From assembly GCA_020881915.1 (NCBI GenBank), contig JAJFPB010000007.1, forward strand, positions 3,534,001-3,598,000: a DNA stretch of 64,000 nucleotides. The letters are read 5' to 3'. A model generated the notes under the pieces. It worked only from the letters and a program-made list of their open reading frames with translations, was not told the origin of the DNA and did no database searches. This document shows positions 53,935 to 64,000 of the stretch, piece by piece. Numbering within the stretch: position 1 is the first letter of the stretch; each line of letters opens with the position of its first letter. The position numbers and the translations under genes are program-made. This DNA comes from Paramyrothecium sp. XJ0827 (Eukaryota > Ascomycota > Sordariomycetes > Hypocreales > Stachybotryaceae).

Positions 53935-56165
53935 CATCGATGAGGACACTCTTTGGAGCTCAATTTTCTCAAGTCACAACATTATCGGGACCCGAGCGAA
54001 GTCACGTTTTACTTACACCCTGTCACTTCATATCTACGGCTTGGACTTTTTATTTTATCATGGCATGGCGTTTTCTGAAGGTGGACTCGGCTTTACGAGA
54101 TGGGCAACCCCCGACGGCAAGGGATGTGCATATGCTCGCATCAAATGCCCCAACGACAGACGGTTGATGCTTAGGCGGTATAATAGGTACTACTAGAAGG
54201 TATTATTAATATGGTGCTGGACTAGCGACAGCATATTTAGTTTAGGTGTCTTGAACCCAATTCCCGAACGTGTTCATTAGCCAAGGCAATTGTCTGACAT
54301 GCAGCCTAGTGATATTGGTGGGTGTGGGCAGTGCATAAAGCATATGCAGGCATGCCCTCGCTTCGCAAATGACCTCACCTCGAGAGGGTCGCTGGATATG
54401 CAGATGAATGTTGGTGATGAGATTCTGGCGAGGCGCATTTGTCGCGGAGACAAGGTGTCTTGAACAAAACGGCCGGTATCACGTCCTAGCACCTCAGACA
54501 GGAATAAGGAAACAAGCACCAAGAAGGTCCAGCCAGCCTGTATTTGATTAGACAGCGATGATGGAATTCCGACAAAAGCGGCAGAGCAGGGGGGTTGAAA
54601 AGAGACTTCGCATAGGGCCCAATGACGGTCATGGAATCGATCATCCGCGATAGCGTTGACAATGACCCTGCGACTGCGACAAGGGTTGGGGGTCCTCCGT
54701 CAAAGAGCTCTGACATGCGACAGGGGGCTTGGAGGTCGAGTTCGGGGATGGTCAGGTTTCTAGAGTGTGGATCGGAGGATCTGCGCGAATCAAAGCCCCA
54801 CCGGTGCGCATGGGTTGCTGTGTGCGCAGCGCAGCTCACCAACGTTATCGAGTCACTGCCCAGGGAAAAGGCGCCTGGCGAACTTTGGGCGCGGCATCTT
54901 ACCAGTATAGGCCTAGAAAAAAAAAAAAAAAAAAAGAGGACAATCGGAGGAAGGAAGAAGAATGCGAAGAGAGAATGAGAAGAAGATCGGGCAGGTTGAG
55001 ATTGAGGTGGAACCCGCTTCGGAAGATGCGCGACGTGCGAAGAGCTCGCGCATGATTGGCAATTGCGTATAGGGTGTTTTCTGCTTGGCGCATTATTTTT
55101 TCTCCCTCTTGACCTTTCCGACTTGACCTCGAGTACTCCGTAGCCGTTCAGGAAGGGCGCGATTATACGCAGTTTGGCCAGTCATGGCGGGTGCCCTGAT
55201 CCTAGTTTACCCATATGCAGTTGTGCTCCATACCTCGGAACCGAGGAGTCACGGGTGTTGGGCGCCGACTATTCTTATCGTCCTTGGACAGTGCGGTTGC
55301 TCGGTCCTATTCTTGTAATAGCCGCGTGGATCCCCGAGTATCCTTTGTATTATTACTTGTCACTATTGCTTTTTTCTTCTTGTTCCTATTGCCTTTAGAT
55401 CCTTCCGTCATCTTCGTTCCCACACCAACCTTGCTCGGGCTCGCCAGCTCTATGTGGTGGTTGACCAGATGGCCCAATTGTATGAGGTTTGCACCAAGAT
55501 AAGGGCAGGGAGTGCATCGTGCGAATTGAAGGGGTCTGATGGAGGGTGACTATTTGACGCCACGGAGGTATCTGGATCGATTTCATATACATGGGACATG
55601 GGGGACGGCACACGATGGTGCGCCCATCGTCTCGACCCGCCGAAATTCTTCATTAGCCTATGTAGGTCTTGGTAGTGTCAAATAAGACGACGACTTAATA
55701 ACAAATGACAAAGAACCATGCTCTCTTTTTCTTGCCTTGCACGTTGCGGTGTCCACCAGCCGGTTTTTTCTCTCGTTGTCCACCTAATCGGGTACGCATC
55801 TGATGAAACTGTTTGTCTCCGAAATTTGCTTCGCGAAGGGGAGGGGGGGGGGGGTTCGGTCATCATAATGGTAAGGTATATGCGAGCCAACAAGACTTGG
55901 CCGGATAACGCAACCGGAGGCGGGAGGTGAGCAAATCGGTTGTTTGCCTCAGGCATGCTTACTTTCTTACAATACAAGCAAGCTCTCCGGAGCGTGACAT
56001 ACCTTAAACCCTTTTGTGCTGCCCCCCAAAGGTATACTTTCAGCGAGGGGGCAAATCAAAAGTAAGTGTAGGAAAAAAAGGATAAGCGAGATCAAGGACG
56101 AGGGAGTGTGAGGGAATAGCCCCTCCGGTGAGCGCGCAGATTCAGGTGAGGAAAAAGGCTACTTT

Positions 56166-56275
56166 GGATTGGATTGGATTGGATTGGATTGATTGTGATT
56201 GCCCCCATAAAGGTAGCTCGGCCCCGGGTCGGCGCAGGTCAGGTCAGGGCAGGTCAAGGTAGGTCAGGTCAGGGT
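56166..56275 (+). repeat. GGATT and AGGTC pentamer arrays
   Basis: Five GGATT copies at 56166-56190 are followed 45 bp later by at least five AGGTC units with small spacers at 56236-56270. Confidence 0.8.
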
Positions 56276-58265
56276 GTCAGCTGGGCCGCAATCGAAAGGC
56301 TGGATGCGAATGGGGTCATTGAGGCTGACGTAGAATTGCATATGGGCTGGTGCGCGCGAGAGAGCTTCGTTCAATCAAACCTGTGACATAATTAGCAGCT
56401 CTTGGTATAAGCCAGCCCAGCCCAACCTCGGCCAAGGGGAACCACCGTACGGTGTTAGCGCATGCTAAAGCCTAGTGTAGCGTGGTGCAGGCGTGAGAAA
56501 ATAATGGGAGGAGAAGGGAAAACGGCACCTGGGGGGGGGGCTAGGTTCTAGGTTCTAGGCTCTTTTTTTTTCTCCTTCTCTTGCTTCCCCTTCCCCATTC
56601 CCTGGGCCTTAGTGCGTAGTACCTTTGATACACTCGTGGATCTTTCATGTCCCTTGTTCTCCCCATCTTTCTCTTCTCTTCCTAGTAGTTCCGCTTGGCT
56701 CCCCCCACCTAGGGAACAGAAGGGGAAAAAATACAGAAAAAAAATTAAAAGCCGCTAAACGCACCACTCAACATCCACACGCCCTCCGGCAGCAAATCAC
56801 GTACATGCCGTGTCTATCGCCCGAGATTTATTTTGGGGGGCGTGCGCGATTGTCGTCGCTGCCTTTTTTTTCCTTGTCTCTTTTCGTCTCGCATTGTGAA
56901 TACCCTTTGAACCTAGGACCAAAAGCCTGAATAATAGTTCCCTTTTAGGGGAATCTTGTATTCTTTCCTTTCTTGGTTTCTCGGGCTTGGCTCTCATTTC
57001 GTATTTCCTAGCTTTTCATTTCCTTCCTTCTCCATCCTCCTCTCAACTTTCTCTCTCTCATCTCTGTCTCACCCTTCCTCCCTCCCTATATCTCTAATCT
57101 TTTGGAGTGCGCCCGGAGGTATCTTTTCTCGTTTGAGACAGGGGGAAAAACGTGGACACAAGGAGGGTAGGAAAAAAGAAGTGCTAGGAAGCCAAAAAAG
57201 CAAGGAAAGGCAAAGACAGCAAAGAGGAACAGGGACAAGCCAAGAGGGAACATCCTGGTACTCGTCTCATACGCAGCAAAACGGCCGCCCGCACGGCATA
57301 CCTTGCGCTGCCTTTGCCCAAGGAGCACCGCACCGCACCCGCATCCGTACCCGTTACCGTACCGTATATCCGCACCGTACACCACCGTCGCCGCGGTCGT
57401 CCAGCTCTACGAGCCTTATCTCTCCCACTATCCTCGGCGCTCGACGGCGACGGCATTTTAACCTTTTTCCCTCATTCTAGTTTTTTCCCGCTTACGTGGG
57501 TTACGCCGACTAAGGACGTGGGGAAAGGAAGGACAGAAAAAAAGACAAATAGGAGAGTGGAGGGTCTCAGGTCTATTCGGGAGAGCCAACACGAAGCACC
57601 AACAAACAAACGCTTCAAGTCCGGGAGCCCCAGTTCAAAAAAGGTACCCCCATCAGATCTTACCTTACTCACTCCATCATTCCCGCCCATCATCCATCCA
57701 CTCATCCATCCATCCATTCAAGTCAAACACTGCGCTGTGCTGCGCTGCACCGACCACTAGGAGCAACCAACACAGCACAACACTCACACCACCGCTGCAC
57801 CGCTGCACCCACGCCGCATCCTACCGCACCGAGGACTGAGCGCTAGACCACACTGCACTGCACTGCACCGCACCGTCATCCCTTTCCTCTCGCTCTCTCT
57901 CTCTCTCTTGTCAGATCCCCTTCCCTTTATCCTTCTGCTCTCCCTCCAGCAGAACTAGCTTCCTGGTCGTACGGGCCATTCCGATGGTGCCTTCGTCTCA
58001 AATCAAATAGCCTCAGTCTGTTTCGCATTCGTCATTTGCATCCTGCTTGATCCAATCGCAGCTTGTGGCCCTGCCTCCGATCCTAGGGGATTCCACATCT
58101 CGATTTCAGCGGCCCTTTATTTCAATATCCTGTCGTCTCCACTACCTACCTGCACCTGTCTCCCCCATACAGATGCAGATACAAATACAGATACAGGACA
58201 ATACAGCGCGCAGCATAGCAGCACCACACCCATAGCCACACCCAGACCCAGACCCATACCCGTCC

Positions 58266-58357
58266 CATACCATACCATACCATACCATACCATACCCATA
58301 CCTCACTTCACCTTAACTTTACTTCACCTCATCTCACCTCACCTTACCTTACCTTAC
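58266..58357 (+). repeat. CATAC x6 and CTTAC x3 pentamer arrays
   Basis: CATAC is repeated six times at 58266-58295 and CTTAC three times at 58343-58357, with loose CACCT units between. They lie about 480-570 bp before the start codon of the next gene. Confidence 0.85.
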
Positions 58358-58836
58358 CTTGCCTTCCCACTGCGCGCGCCGCCGCCGAGAATGTTCGATT
58401 TGGGGTGCACCCCGGCCGGACTATTGGGAACTTGATATTCGCTCCCTCTCTCTCACCCACTCACTCTCCGCCGAGACTTTTTCTTTTTTACACTTTTCCC
58501 TCTCCATTCTAATCCTCATCGTTTGTTAGGGAATTGTCCTGTCTCCGCTTATACCTTGGAGCCCTAGTGTCGCGTCACACATGTTCCAGGCTCTTTAATT
58601 TGCATGAGAAGGGTCGTTCGATTCCATCCTGGTCGAGGCCCTTACCACCAATCGCAGAACACTCCTCAACGCGTTTTCCGCACACGGCTCTCGGCCAGCG
58701 AGTCACGACGATCAAAACGCCACACCTCACCATCCGACACTTTCATCTCACCTCTGGTCAAGACATACAGGTATAAAGTCTGTTCCAGGCTATTTCGACA
58801 CCGCGGCTGCAAGCTGCAGGCTGCCCTCTGCCTACC

Positions 58837-61558
58837 ATGGAGGCTCTCCCCGTGGAGGAGCAGCTGCTCGTCTGGCAGGAAACCGAGCGCAATTTCTGGG
58901 ACGACATCAAGCGGCAGTGGGCCAGAGAGCAAGATGACGCCGAGAAAGCCTTTCACCAGGCCACCCTGGAGGTCAAGGTGGAGATTGGGCGTCTGACCGG
59001 CCAGTGCAGCCAGCTCACTGAAACCCAGAGTCGGCTCGCAAAAGAGCTGGCCCAGGTCGAGGCGGAGCTCTCACACATCGCCAAATTACGCGATGACAAG
59101 GCCAACACCCTCAACAACCAGGAGCTGGAGTATCGCGACAAGCAGCAGGAAAGGCTGGCAACACGTCAAAAGGTCACAAAGGCCATGACAGAATATTTCC
59201 GAAATATGAGAGGAGATGACGCGTCCGACGCCGATGTTCACGGGGTTGCTGAATACCTCGAAGAGGCACAGCACACGACTGTGCCGTCCATGTCCATGCC
59301 CATGTCCATGCAAGGGGTGGAGCCCACTGGCCCTTTGGCGACTAGCGCAGATAGGACTGACACCGCAGCCCCGACCACCAATGGGCACGACCTGCCCAGA
59401 CGTCCGTCGGAACCTCTGGTGGATATTACCGATGCTGACGGCCAGGTCATCGGCTCGGTGGAAAGGATTGAGCCGTGGAACCCTTGGGTCGAAGCGATTC
59501 AAGACGTGCCCGTCCAGAGGCCCGTCAAGATTCGCCGTGGTCGCAAATTCACTGCAGATCATCTCGCAAACATTTACGAGCGAGCCGAGGCTAAGGGCGT
59601 TAAGTGGCTGTCGTGCATGATCCAAGCAACCGGTGCCATTCAAACTAAGCGATGCGTGTCTTGCGACAAGAACCAGGGAGCATTCGACGATTGCATTATC
59701 CTCGGCGGTGACCTATTCCAGAAATGCGGCAACTGCGAGTGGAATCGTCAAGGCTGCCATGGAGCATCCGGCGAAGTCATGGAAAGTGTTCCGACACGTA
59801 TCACAAAGGTTCAGGATCTTCTTACGGAGCCAGAGCAAGCCGAAGAGCAGGTGGTCAGGGAGCACGAGGACGATCTGCGCGCACGGAGAAAACAAGCCGC
59901 GGAAGCTGCTCTGGCCAAGGCCGCCGGGCTGAATTTCGAATCTCCCGCTGATGTCGAGCCCTCAACGCCACACGCAGTAAATGGTAAACCGCCGGCCCAA
60001 GAGCGTCGCCCTCTGCCTGACCGCATGCCCACGCATTCGGAACCGAGAGAATACCCTACGGGTGGCTTTACACCTGCCAACGGCCGGAGCAGACCTCCAT
60101 CGCACGAGGTGCAAACACCAACCGCCGCCTCCGCTGAGGCGTCACCGCAGCCGACACCCGTCCTCAATCCCGAGTCGTTTGAAGAGATTACGAGCGCCAA
60201 CCTCGTTCTGAAGAACGATGGCACCGTGTATACCTATCCCGAGTGCGTGCAGGGCGTGCCACTCGTCAAGATCGACGAGAACCACCCATACTGGGACCCC
60301 TCGTGGCCTAACGTCAAATCGGTCATCGAGCCTGCACTCCAGATCTGGAAAGCCAAGAACCAACAGGTCCTAGACGAAGAGGCTAAAGGCGAAAAACGCG
60401 GCTCTGCTAAATACCAGACCGGGCGGCAGGTGAACAGAGGCATCAGAATATTGGAGTTCCTGGACGAGGGTGAAATCAGCCCATACCAGCTTCTGAGCAA
60501 ACGATACACACAATCCGGAAAAGGCGGCATCACATCCTACGATACTTTGTTCCGGTTGTCCGAAACCTTGTACGAGCTTTCAAAGTTCAACTTGGGGGTG
60601 AAGCCCGCGGACTGGGTGCGCCACCGTTTGCACGAGCTCATCTTGGAGCAGGGGCCCGAGTTCAACTACGCGAAGACGATGCACGATTTCTATCACGACC
60701 ATAAACTAACAGCTCTCCGCTCAAAACACGGCTTCAAGAACATTGGGCGACCGTCGGGTGCAAAAGTGGGTAGGCAAAGCCTGGGCAGCACCTTGAGCAC
60801 GCCGCGAGCGCAGCCGAAGAAGCGCAAGGGCACCCATTCACAGACGGGGACGCCCCGCGATTCACCTTCCGTGGAGCGGTCTCCTCTCGTCACATACGCA
60901 ACCTTACCTCCGGATCCCTTGTTCAGCACTCATCTGCAAAAGCGACCCAAGCACCTCGCTCCAGCCGAAGGTCTCGTGCACGACGAGTTTTATACTGCCG
61001 ACTACTCTGAAACCGACTCACTGTGCGACTCACCTCTGATGGATACAGACTGGCGGCTCTATCAGGTCAAGACACGTTTGTATACCAGCTCCACCAACGT
61101 CACGCAGTATTGGACATGGCAGCATCCCAAGCGCCGCTTTGAGCATCAAGTTCTTACGGAGATCGAGCCAGTGAAGTGGGGAACGCTCAAGGAGCCAATC
61201 AACTTCAACTGTCTGGTTGACGAAATCGTCGAGATCAAGTGGAATACTGATGCTCTGCGCATCAAGATTGTGACACGAAGAGACAAGCCCACGATAGCTA
61301 GGAAGGATGGGCAACCACGAGGCGACATTATGGCCGCGTTCAAGCGCGCGAATACAATGAAACGATTCTTGAACTTCTGCCGCTCCAACAAGGTCAACTT
61401 GGTCAAGGTTCCTAGGTTTGTTTACACTCCCAATGGTTCGATTGCAGAGACACTAATTATGCGTGCACAGGGAGGAGATCGAGCGAGCATGGCTGGAGTT
61501 GCAGTCAGAACACCTTCCGGACACGGATGAGGATGCAAGCCCGGAGCTGCGGCAATAG
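58837..61558 (+). CDS. Coiled-coil protein with DUF3716-type cysteine cluster
   Basis: Two exons, 58837-61415 and 61471-61558, encode 888 residues. The final 55-nt intron (GTTTGT, branch ACTAAT, CAG) is called because splicing yields a charged, family-like tail (REEIERAWLELQSEH then PDTDEDASPELRQ). Read-through would give a different 897-residue end. Residues about 20-115 form a coiled coil. A cysteine cluster at C273, C276, C286, C297, C300 and C307 (CVSC, FDDC, CGNCEW) matches my memory of the fungal DUF3716 domain. A disordered linker leads to a second conserved region (about 450-640) with DENHPYWDPSWPNVK and FLDEGEISPYQLLSKRY. A basic run PKKRKGTHSQ (about 668-677) could be a nuclear signal. 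Function is unknown; a zinc-binding nuclear role is plausible but unproven. Confidence 0.8.
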
Positions 61559-62875
61559 CTTTCCCGGCCCGAGCGCGAATCCAGCAGCCCGTCTCCAGCA
61601 AGCGATGAATAACATGGTACTTGGTCACGGAAGGTCGCCTCACGACATGTCGATCAGAGGCGTTGAGATACTACAGCCAGGGGCAACCTGCGCTGCCAGG
61701 AACGGCAGCATTGACACAGCAAGGTTATCACAGTACTTGTAATGTGTGCACAAAGCCTAATACTTCTACTTGTTTCATGTATCCTAGATTTGTCCTTCCC
61801 ATACCGATTGGAGGGACTGAAATTCTGGAGCCCATGCCAGCCATGTCCATCAGGACCATGGCTCTCGGCGCTTGGGCGGCGCTACTTTTGGTCTTTCTGT
61901 TTCTTTGCCTTCCGTCCGCTTTCTTTCTTCTCTCTTCTTCTCTTTTCTTTTATGGGGCACCGAAGAAAGGGCCACCGATGATACCTTAGAGCGAAGTGGG
62001 AAAGGGTCAAACCTATGGTTGTGTTTACATGTTCTGTTCTTTGTTGACAATGCTTTCTCTTTCTACTATACCTCCTCGTTGGGGGTTTTGGGGGGCCACT
62101 GGTGTTCTTCTTTCTATGGACGAAACTGCCATGAAGCAGGGTGAAGGCTCCGCAGGAGGAGATTCATAGATGTTCACTGAACAAATAGAGCTTGATAGTT
62201 CGTCATGGGTTATACTCAAATCGCATGGCGGGTTTCTGTCGTGGTCGGCGTGTCCGCTTTGAGGTGAAGTCGTTTGTTCATGCATGTGAATGGGGACGGA
62301 AATGGGGTGAATGAAACGGGAGGCTGCATTCATTAAACACCTTGGTGGTCCGTCCGGTCTCGCGGGCCGCACTGTAGGACAGAGGAAAGGGTGAATGCAT
62401 AGCAATAGGATGAATCACGGTCCTGACCTATTCTTTTTATTGTGGTCGCACCAAACTGGACAGATGTGCGTTGTGTGCCCGAATATTATCACCCTCCCTG
62501 TGGACTTCCAGACACTCAATGCCTGACAAAGGAGTAGATGTTCTTGATTCCTTGGGTTTGGTCAAGGCCGTTACATCCTAAACTTTACCAAATCTCCCGA
62601 GCTGTCCGCGGAACAACGAATTGTCCTGTCTTGTTACAGGAGCCCGGCATCGAACAGCTAGGTCTGAGATGGTTCCTTCGATTGCTCGACTCGAAGAGAC
62701 CATGAGTTACTCTCTGCAAGATTTATTATTTAAACATCGTCGTCTTGAGGCTGGAGCAATCGTCTTTCCTGCACACCCGAACAACTCACACAAGACGACT
62801 GGACGAAGCTCTTCGACACCTGACAGCCAGCCTGAACTCCTTACAAATCTTCCACCATCACCCAAATCGCGCAGA
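61559..62875. other. Intergenic region
   Basis: 3' flank of the DUF3716-type gene and promoter of the small coiled-coil gene. CT-rich stretch at 61890-61955. The frame upstream of 62876 is open back to 62621, but its composition changes sharply at 62876, so no extension is called. Confidence 0.5.
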
Positions 62876-63316
62876 ATGGATTCCCAACTCCGCCAGAAGC
62901 TCCTCAACGAGTACGAGGAGCTCAAAGAGCAGTTCGCCGCCAACGACGACAACCTGTGCCGCGAGGACCTGACCCGCCTCGAGGCCCTCGTCAACGACAA
63001 ACGCCTCAACATCGCCAACTCCGTGGTCCGGCGCCTGGAGCGCAAGATGAAGGCGTGCTTCGAGCGCAACAACGCGTACGAGGGCCTCCTGAGCCTCTAC
63101 GAGGAGGCGCCCGAGCACATGGACCTGGCGCAGCTGCAGGACCTGGCGAGCCTGCACGGTAAGCTTCACCCGTCCGGGGAGGAGACCCTGGGCCAGGAGA
63201 TTGACGGCGCGGTCAGGGAGCGCGAGGCGGAGGAGGAGGAGGCGGAGGCGGAGGCAGCGGGCAAGAAGGGCCGGAAGAACAGGAGGTCGAGGAGAGCCTC
63301 GGTGTATGAGCAGTGA
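62876..63316 (+). CDS. Small charged coiled-coil protein (unknown function)
   Basis: 146 residues from the ATG at 62876; no intron needed. Codons become strongly G/C-ending exactly here, which supports this start over the in-frame ATG-like starts upstream. The sequence is almost wholly helical and charged: MDSQLRQKLLNEYEELKEQF, then KRLNIANSVVRRLERKMK and YEEAPEHMDLAQLQDLA. It ends with an acidic Glu run and a basic tail (KKGRKNRRSRRASVYEQ) that could be a nuclear signal. A single cysteine pair (C22 region and C61 region) is not suggestive of metal binding. I do not recognise the family. Confidence 0.6.
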   Translation: MDSQLRQKLLNEYEELKEQFAANDDNLCREDLTRLEALVNDKRLNIANSVVRRLERKMKACFERNNAYEGLLSLYEEAPEHMDLAQLQDLASLHGKLHPSGEETLGQEIDGAVREREAEEEEAEAEAAGKKGRKNRRSRRASVYEQ

Positions 63317-63652
63317 GCGAACGCGGTGGCGTGGACGATGCGATGAGCTGGGGTGCGAAGCCGTCCTGGGGAACCTCTGACATGCACGGCGCAAATACAG
63401 GTTTGACAGCTCTCTCCCTGCGATCACTGGGTTCGAGTTATGGGTTGTGAAGTTAGAGATGTAGCAGATACCCCCGTCGGTGCAGTACCACTCAGAAGTC
63501 GCGCTGGTCATGACATTTTGGAGTTGGGCTTACGGAGGTAGAGACCTGCATTTTCTTTCCTTTTTTTATTCTTTTGAGATTTCGACGATCATTTTCGTTC
63601 ATGTCGATGATAATTCCAGATCAATTTCATTCATTTCTACAGTATCACATCA
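63317..63652. other. Convergent 3' flanks
   Basis: 336 bp between the coiled-coil gene and the end of the minus-strand gene at the window edge. Nothing coding is seen. Confidence 0.5.
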
Positions 63653-64000
63653 TTAGACAAGCGTAATGGTCTGGCTTTGATACCAGTCCGCAGTAAATAT
63701 CTCCCCCTTCATCAACCCGTGAACGTAGGCATGCCCCAGGAGCACAAACTCCCCCTCCTCGTCCGTCGGCCGGACCACGAACAGGTGCTCGCCGCCGTTG
63801 AACATGCACACCCAGTCCCCGGGGGCGGCCGTCTCGGGCACGGCGCCGTAGTAGGCGCCGCGCTGCGTGGTGGCGAGCCGGCGGTAGCGCGAGCGGCGGC
63901 GCACGGCGTCGCAGAACTCCCGCGCCATGGCCTTGACGGCGCGGGCGCTGCCCTCGCGGACGTGGAGGTGCGCGTGGAAGTAGGCGGCGTAGTCGGCCTG
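63653..64000 (-). CDS. C-terminal end of a probable HET-domain protein (5' partial)
   Basis: The minus-strand frame is open from the window edge at 64000 to the stop at 63653-63655, giving 115 residues without a start. Features are FCDAVRRRSRYRRLATTQRG, PGDWVCMFNGGEHLFVVRP, FVLLGHAYVHGLMKGE and a short tail. The order GD-x-V-C, then a hydrophobic VxRP strand, then YVHGLMxGE is common at the C-terminus of fungal heterokaryon-incompatibility (HET) proteins. The HET domain itself would lie beyond the window, so the class is likely but unproven. Such proteins can trigger cell death after fusion with a genetically different strain. Confidence 0.55.
   Translation of the reverse strand, partial: QADYAAYFHAHLHVREGSARAVKAMAREFCDAVRRRSRYRRLATTQRGAYYGAVPETAAPGDWVCMFNGGEHLFVVRPTDEEGEFVLLGHAYVHGLMKGEIFTADWYQSQTITLV

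Larger units (their letters stand above)
53935..58836. other. 4.9-kb repeat-decorated intergenic region
   Basis: No supported gene. The left part is the CHS7 3' flank. The right 2 kb, upstream of the DUF3716-type gene, is pyrimidine-rich and full of short tandem repeats: A19 at 54917-54935, GGATT x5, AGGTC repeats, CT repeats at 57892-57908, CATAC x6 and CTTAC x3. Frames of 60-174 codons follow the repeats and are not called. Confidence 0.5.

Noticed and set aside
56174..56386. 70-codon frame over the AGGTC array
   Set aside because: Its sequence is repeat-derived and has no start context or motif.
63429..63439. GGTTCGAGTTA, resembling a tRNA B box
   Set aside because: No matching T-stem, no A box and no cloverleaf can be drawn around it.

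Overview
The window is genomic DNA from a filamentous ascomycete, most likely a sordariomycete. The gene models carry short GT-AG introns (47 to 98 nt) with CTAAC-type branch sites. The gene set includes a Chs7-type chitin synthase chaperone, a Pth11-like seven-helix receptor, a Clg1-type cyclin, a secreted M28 aminopeptidase and the end of a probable HET-domain gene. Sequence outside genes is not AT-rich, so there is no sign of RIP-mutated repeat islands. No rRNA, tRNA, intact transposon or CRISPR was recognised.

Layout, left part (1-15 kb): the end of an arrestin-like trafficking adaptor; an intronless secreted GH10 xylanase with a TATA box and a nearby GGCTAA site; a Zn2Cys6 regulator whose zinc-cluster intron has lost its AG acceptor; a GTPBP1/2-type translational GTPase; LSM3, sharing a short divergent promoter with a mitochondrial ATP13/Aep2-type expression factor; and a charged fungal-specific protein resembling the DUF8035 family. 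About 5.5 kb without a supported gene follows.

Middle part (20-40 kb): an HSPA12-like Hsp70-family gene that looks broken (in-frame TGA, missing internal block); an adenosine deaminase-like (N6-mAMP deaminase type) gene convergent with a secreted leucine aminopeptidase; UTP8 and ELG1/ATAD5 head to head across a 587-bp promoter containing a perfect MluI cell-cycle box; an RS-rich protein with one membrane segment; a 4.3-kb empty stretch; and a Pth11-like receptor.

Right part (40-64 kb): an 8.2-kb gene-poor interval, then the Clg1-like cyclin, CHS7, a DUF3716-type coiled-coil/Cys-cluster protein with a 4.9-kb upstream region full of pentamer repeats, a small coiled-coil protein, and the C-terminal end of a probable HET protein running off the window.

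Most genes are housekeeping genes and do not form one pathway or a biosynthetic cluster. No clearly new multi-gene system was found. The most useful leads are the damaged splice acceptor in the zinc cluster, the Hsp70-like pseudogene, the MCB box between UTP8 and ELG1, a consensus PIP box inside the ELG1 ATPase region, and the large repeat-decorated intergenic regions. Exon boundaries were worked out by eye from splice signals, reading frame and recalled family motifs. No database search was run.
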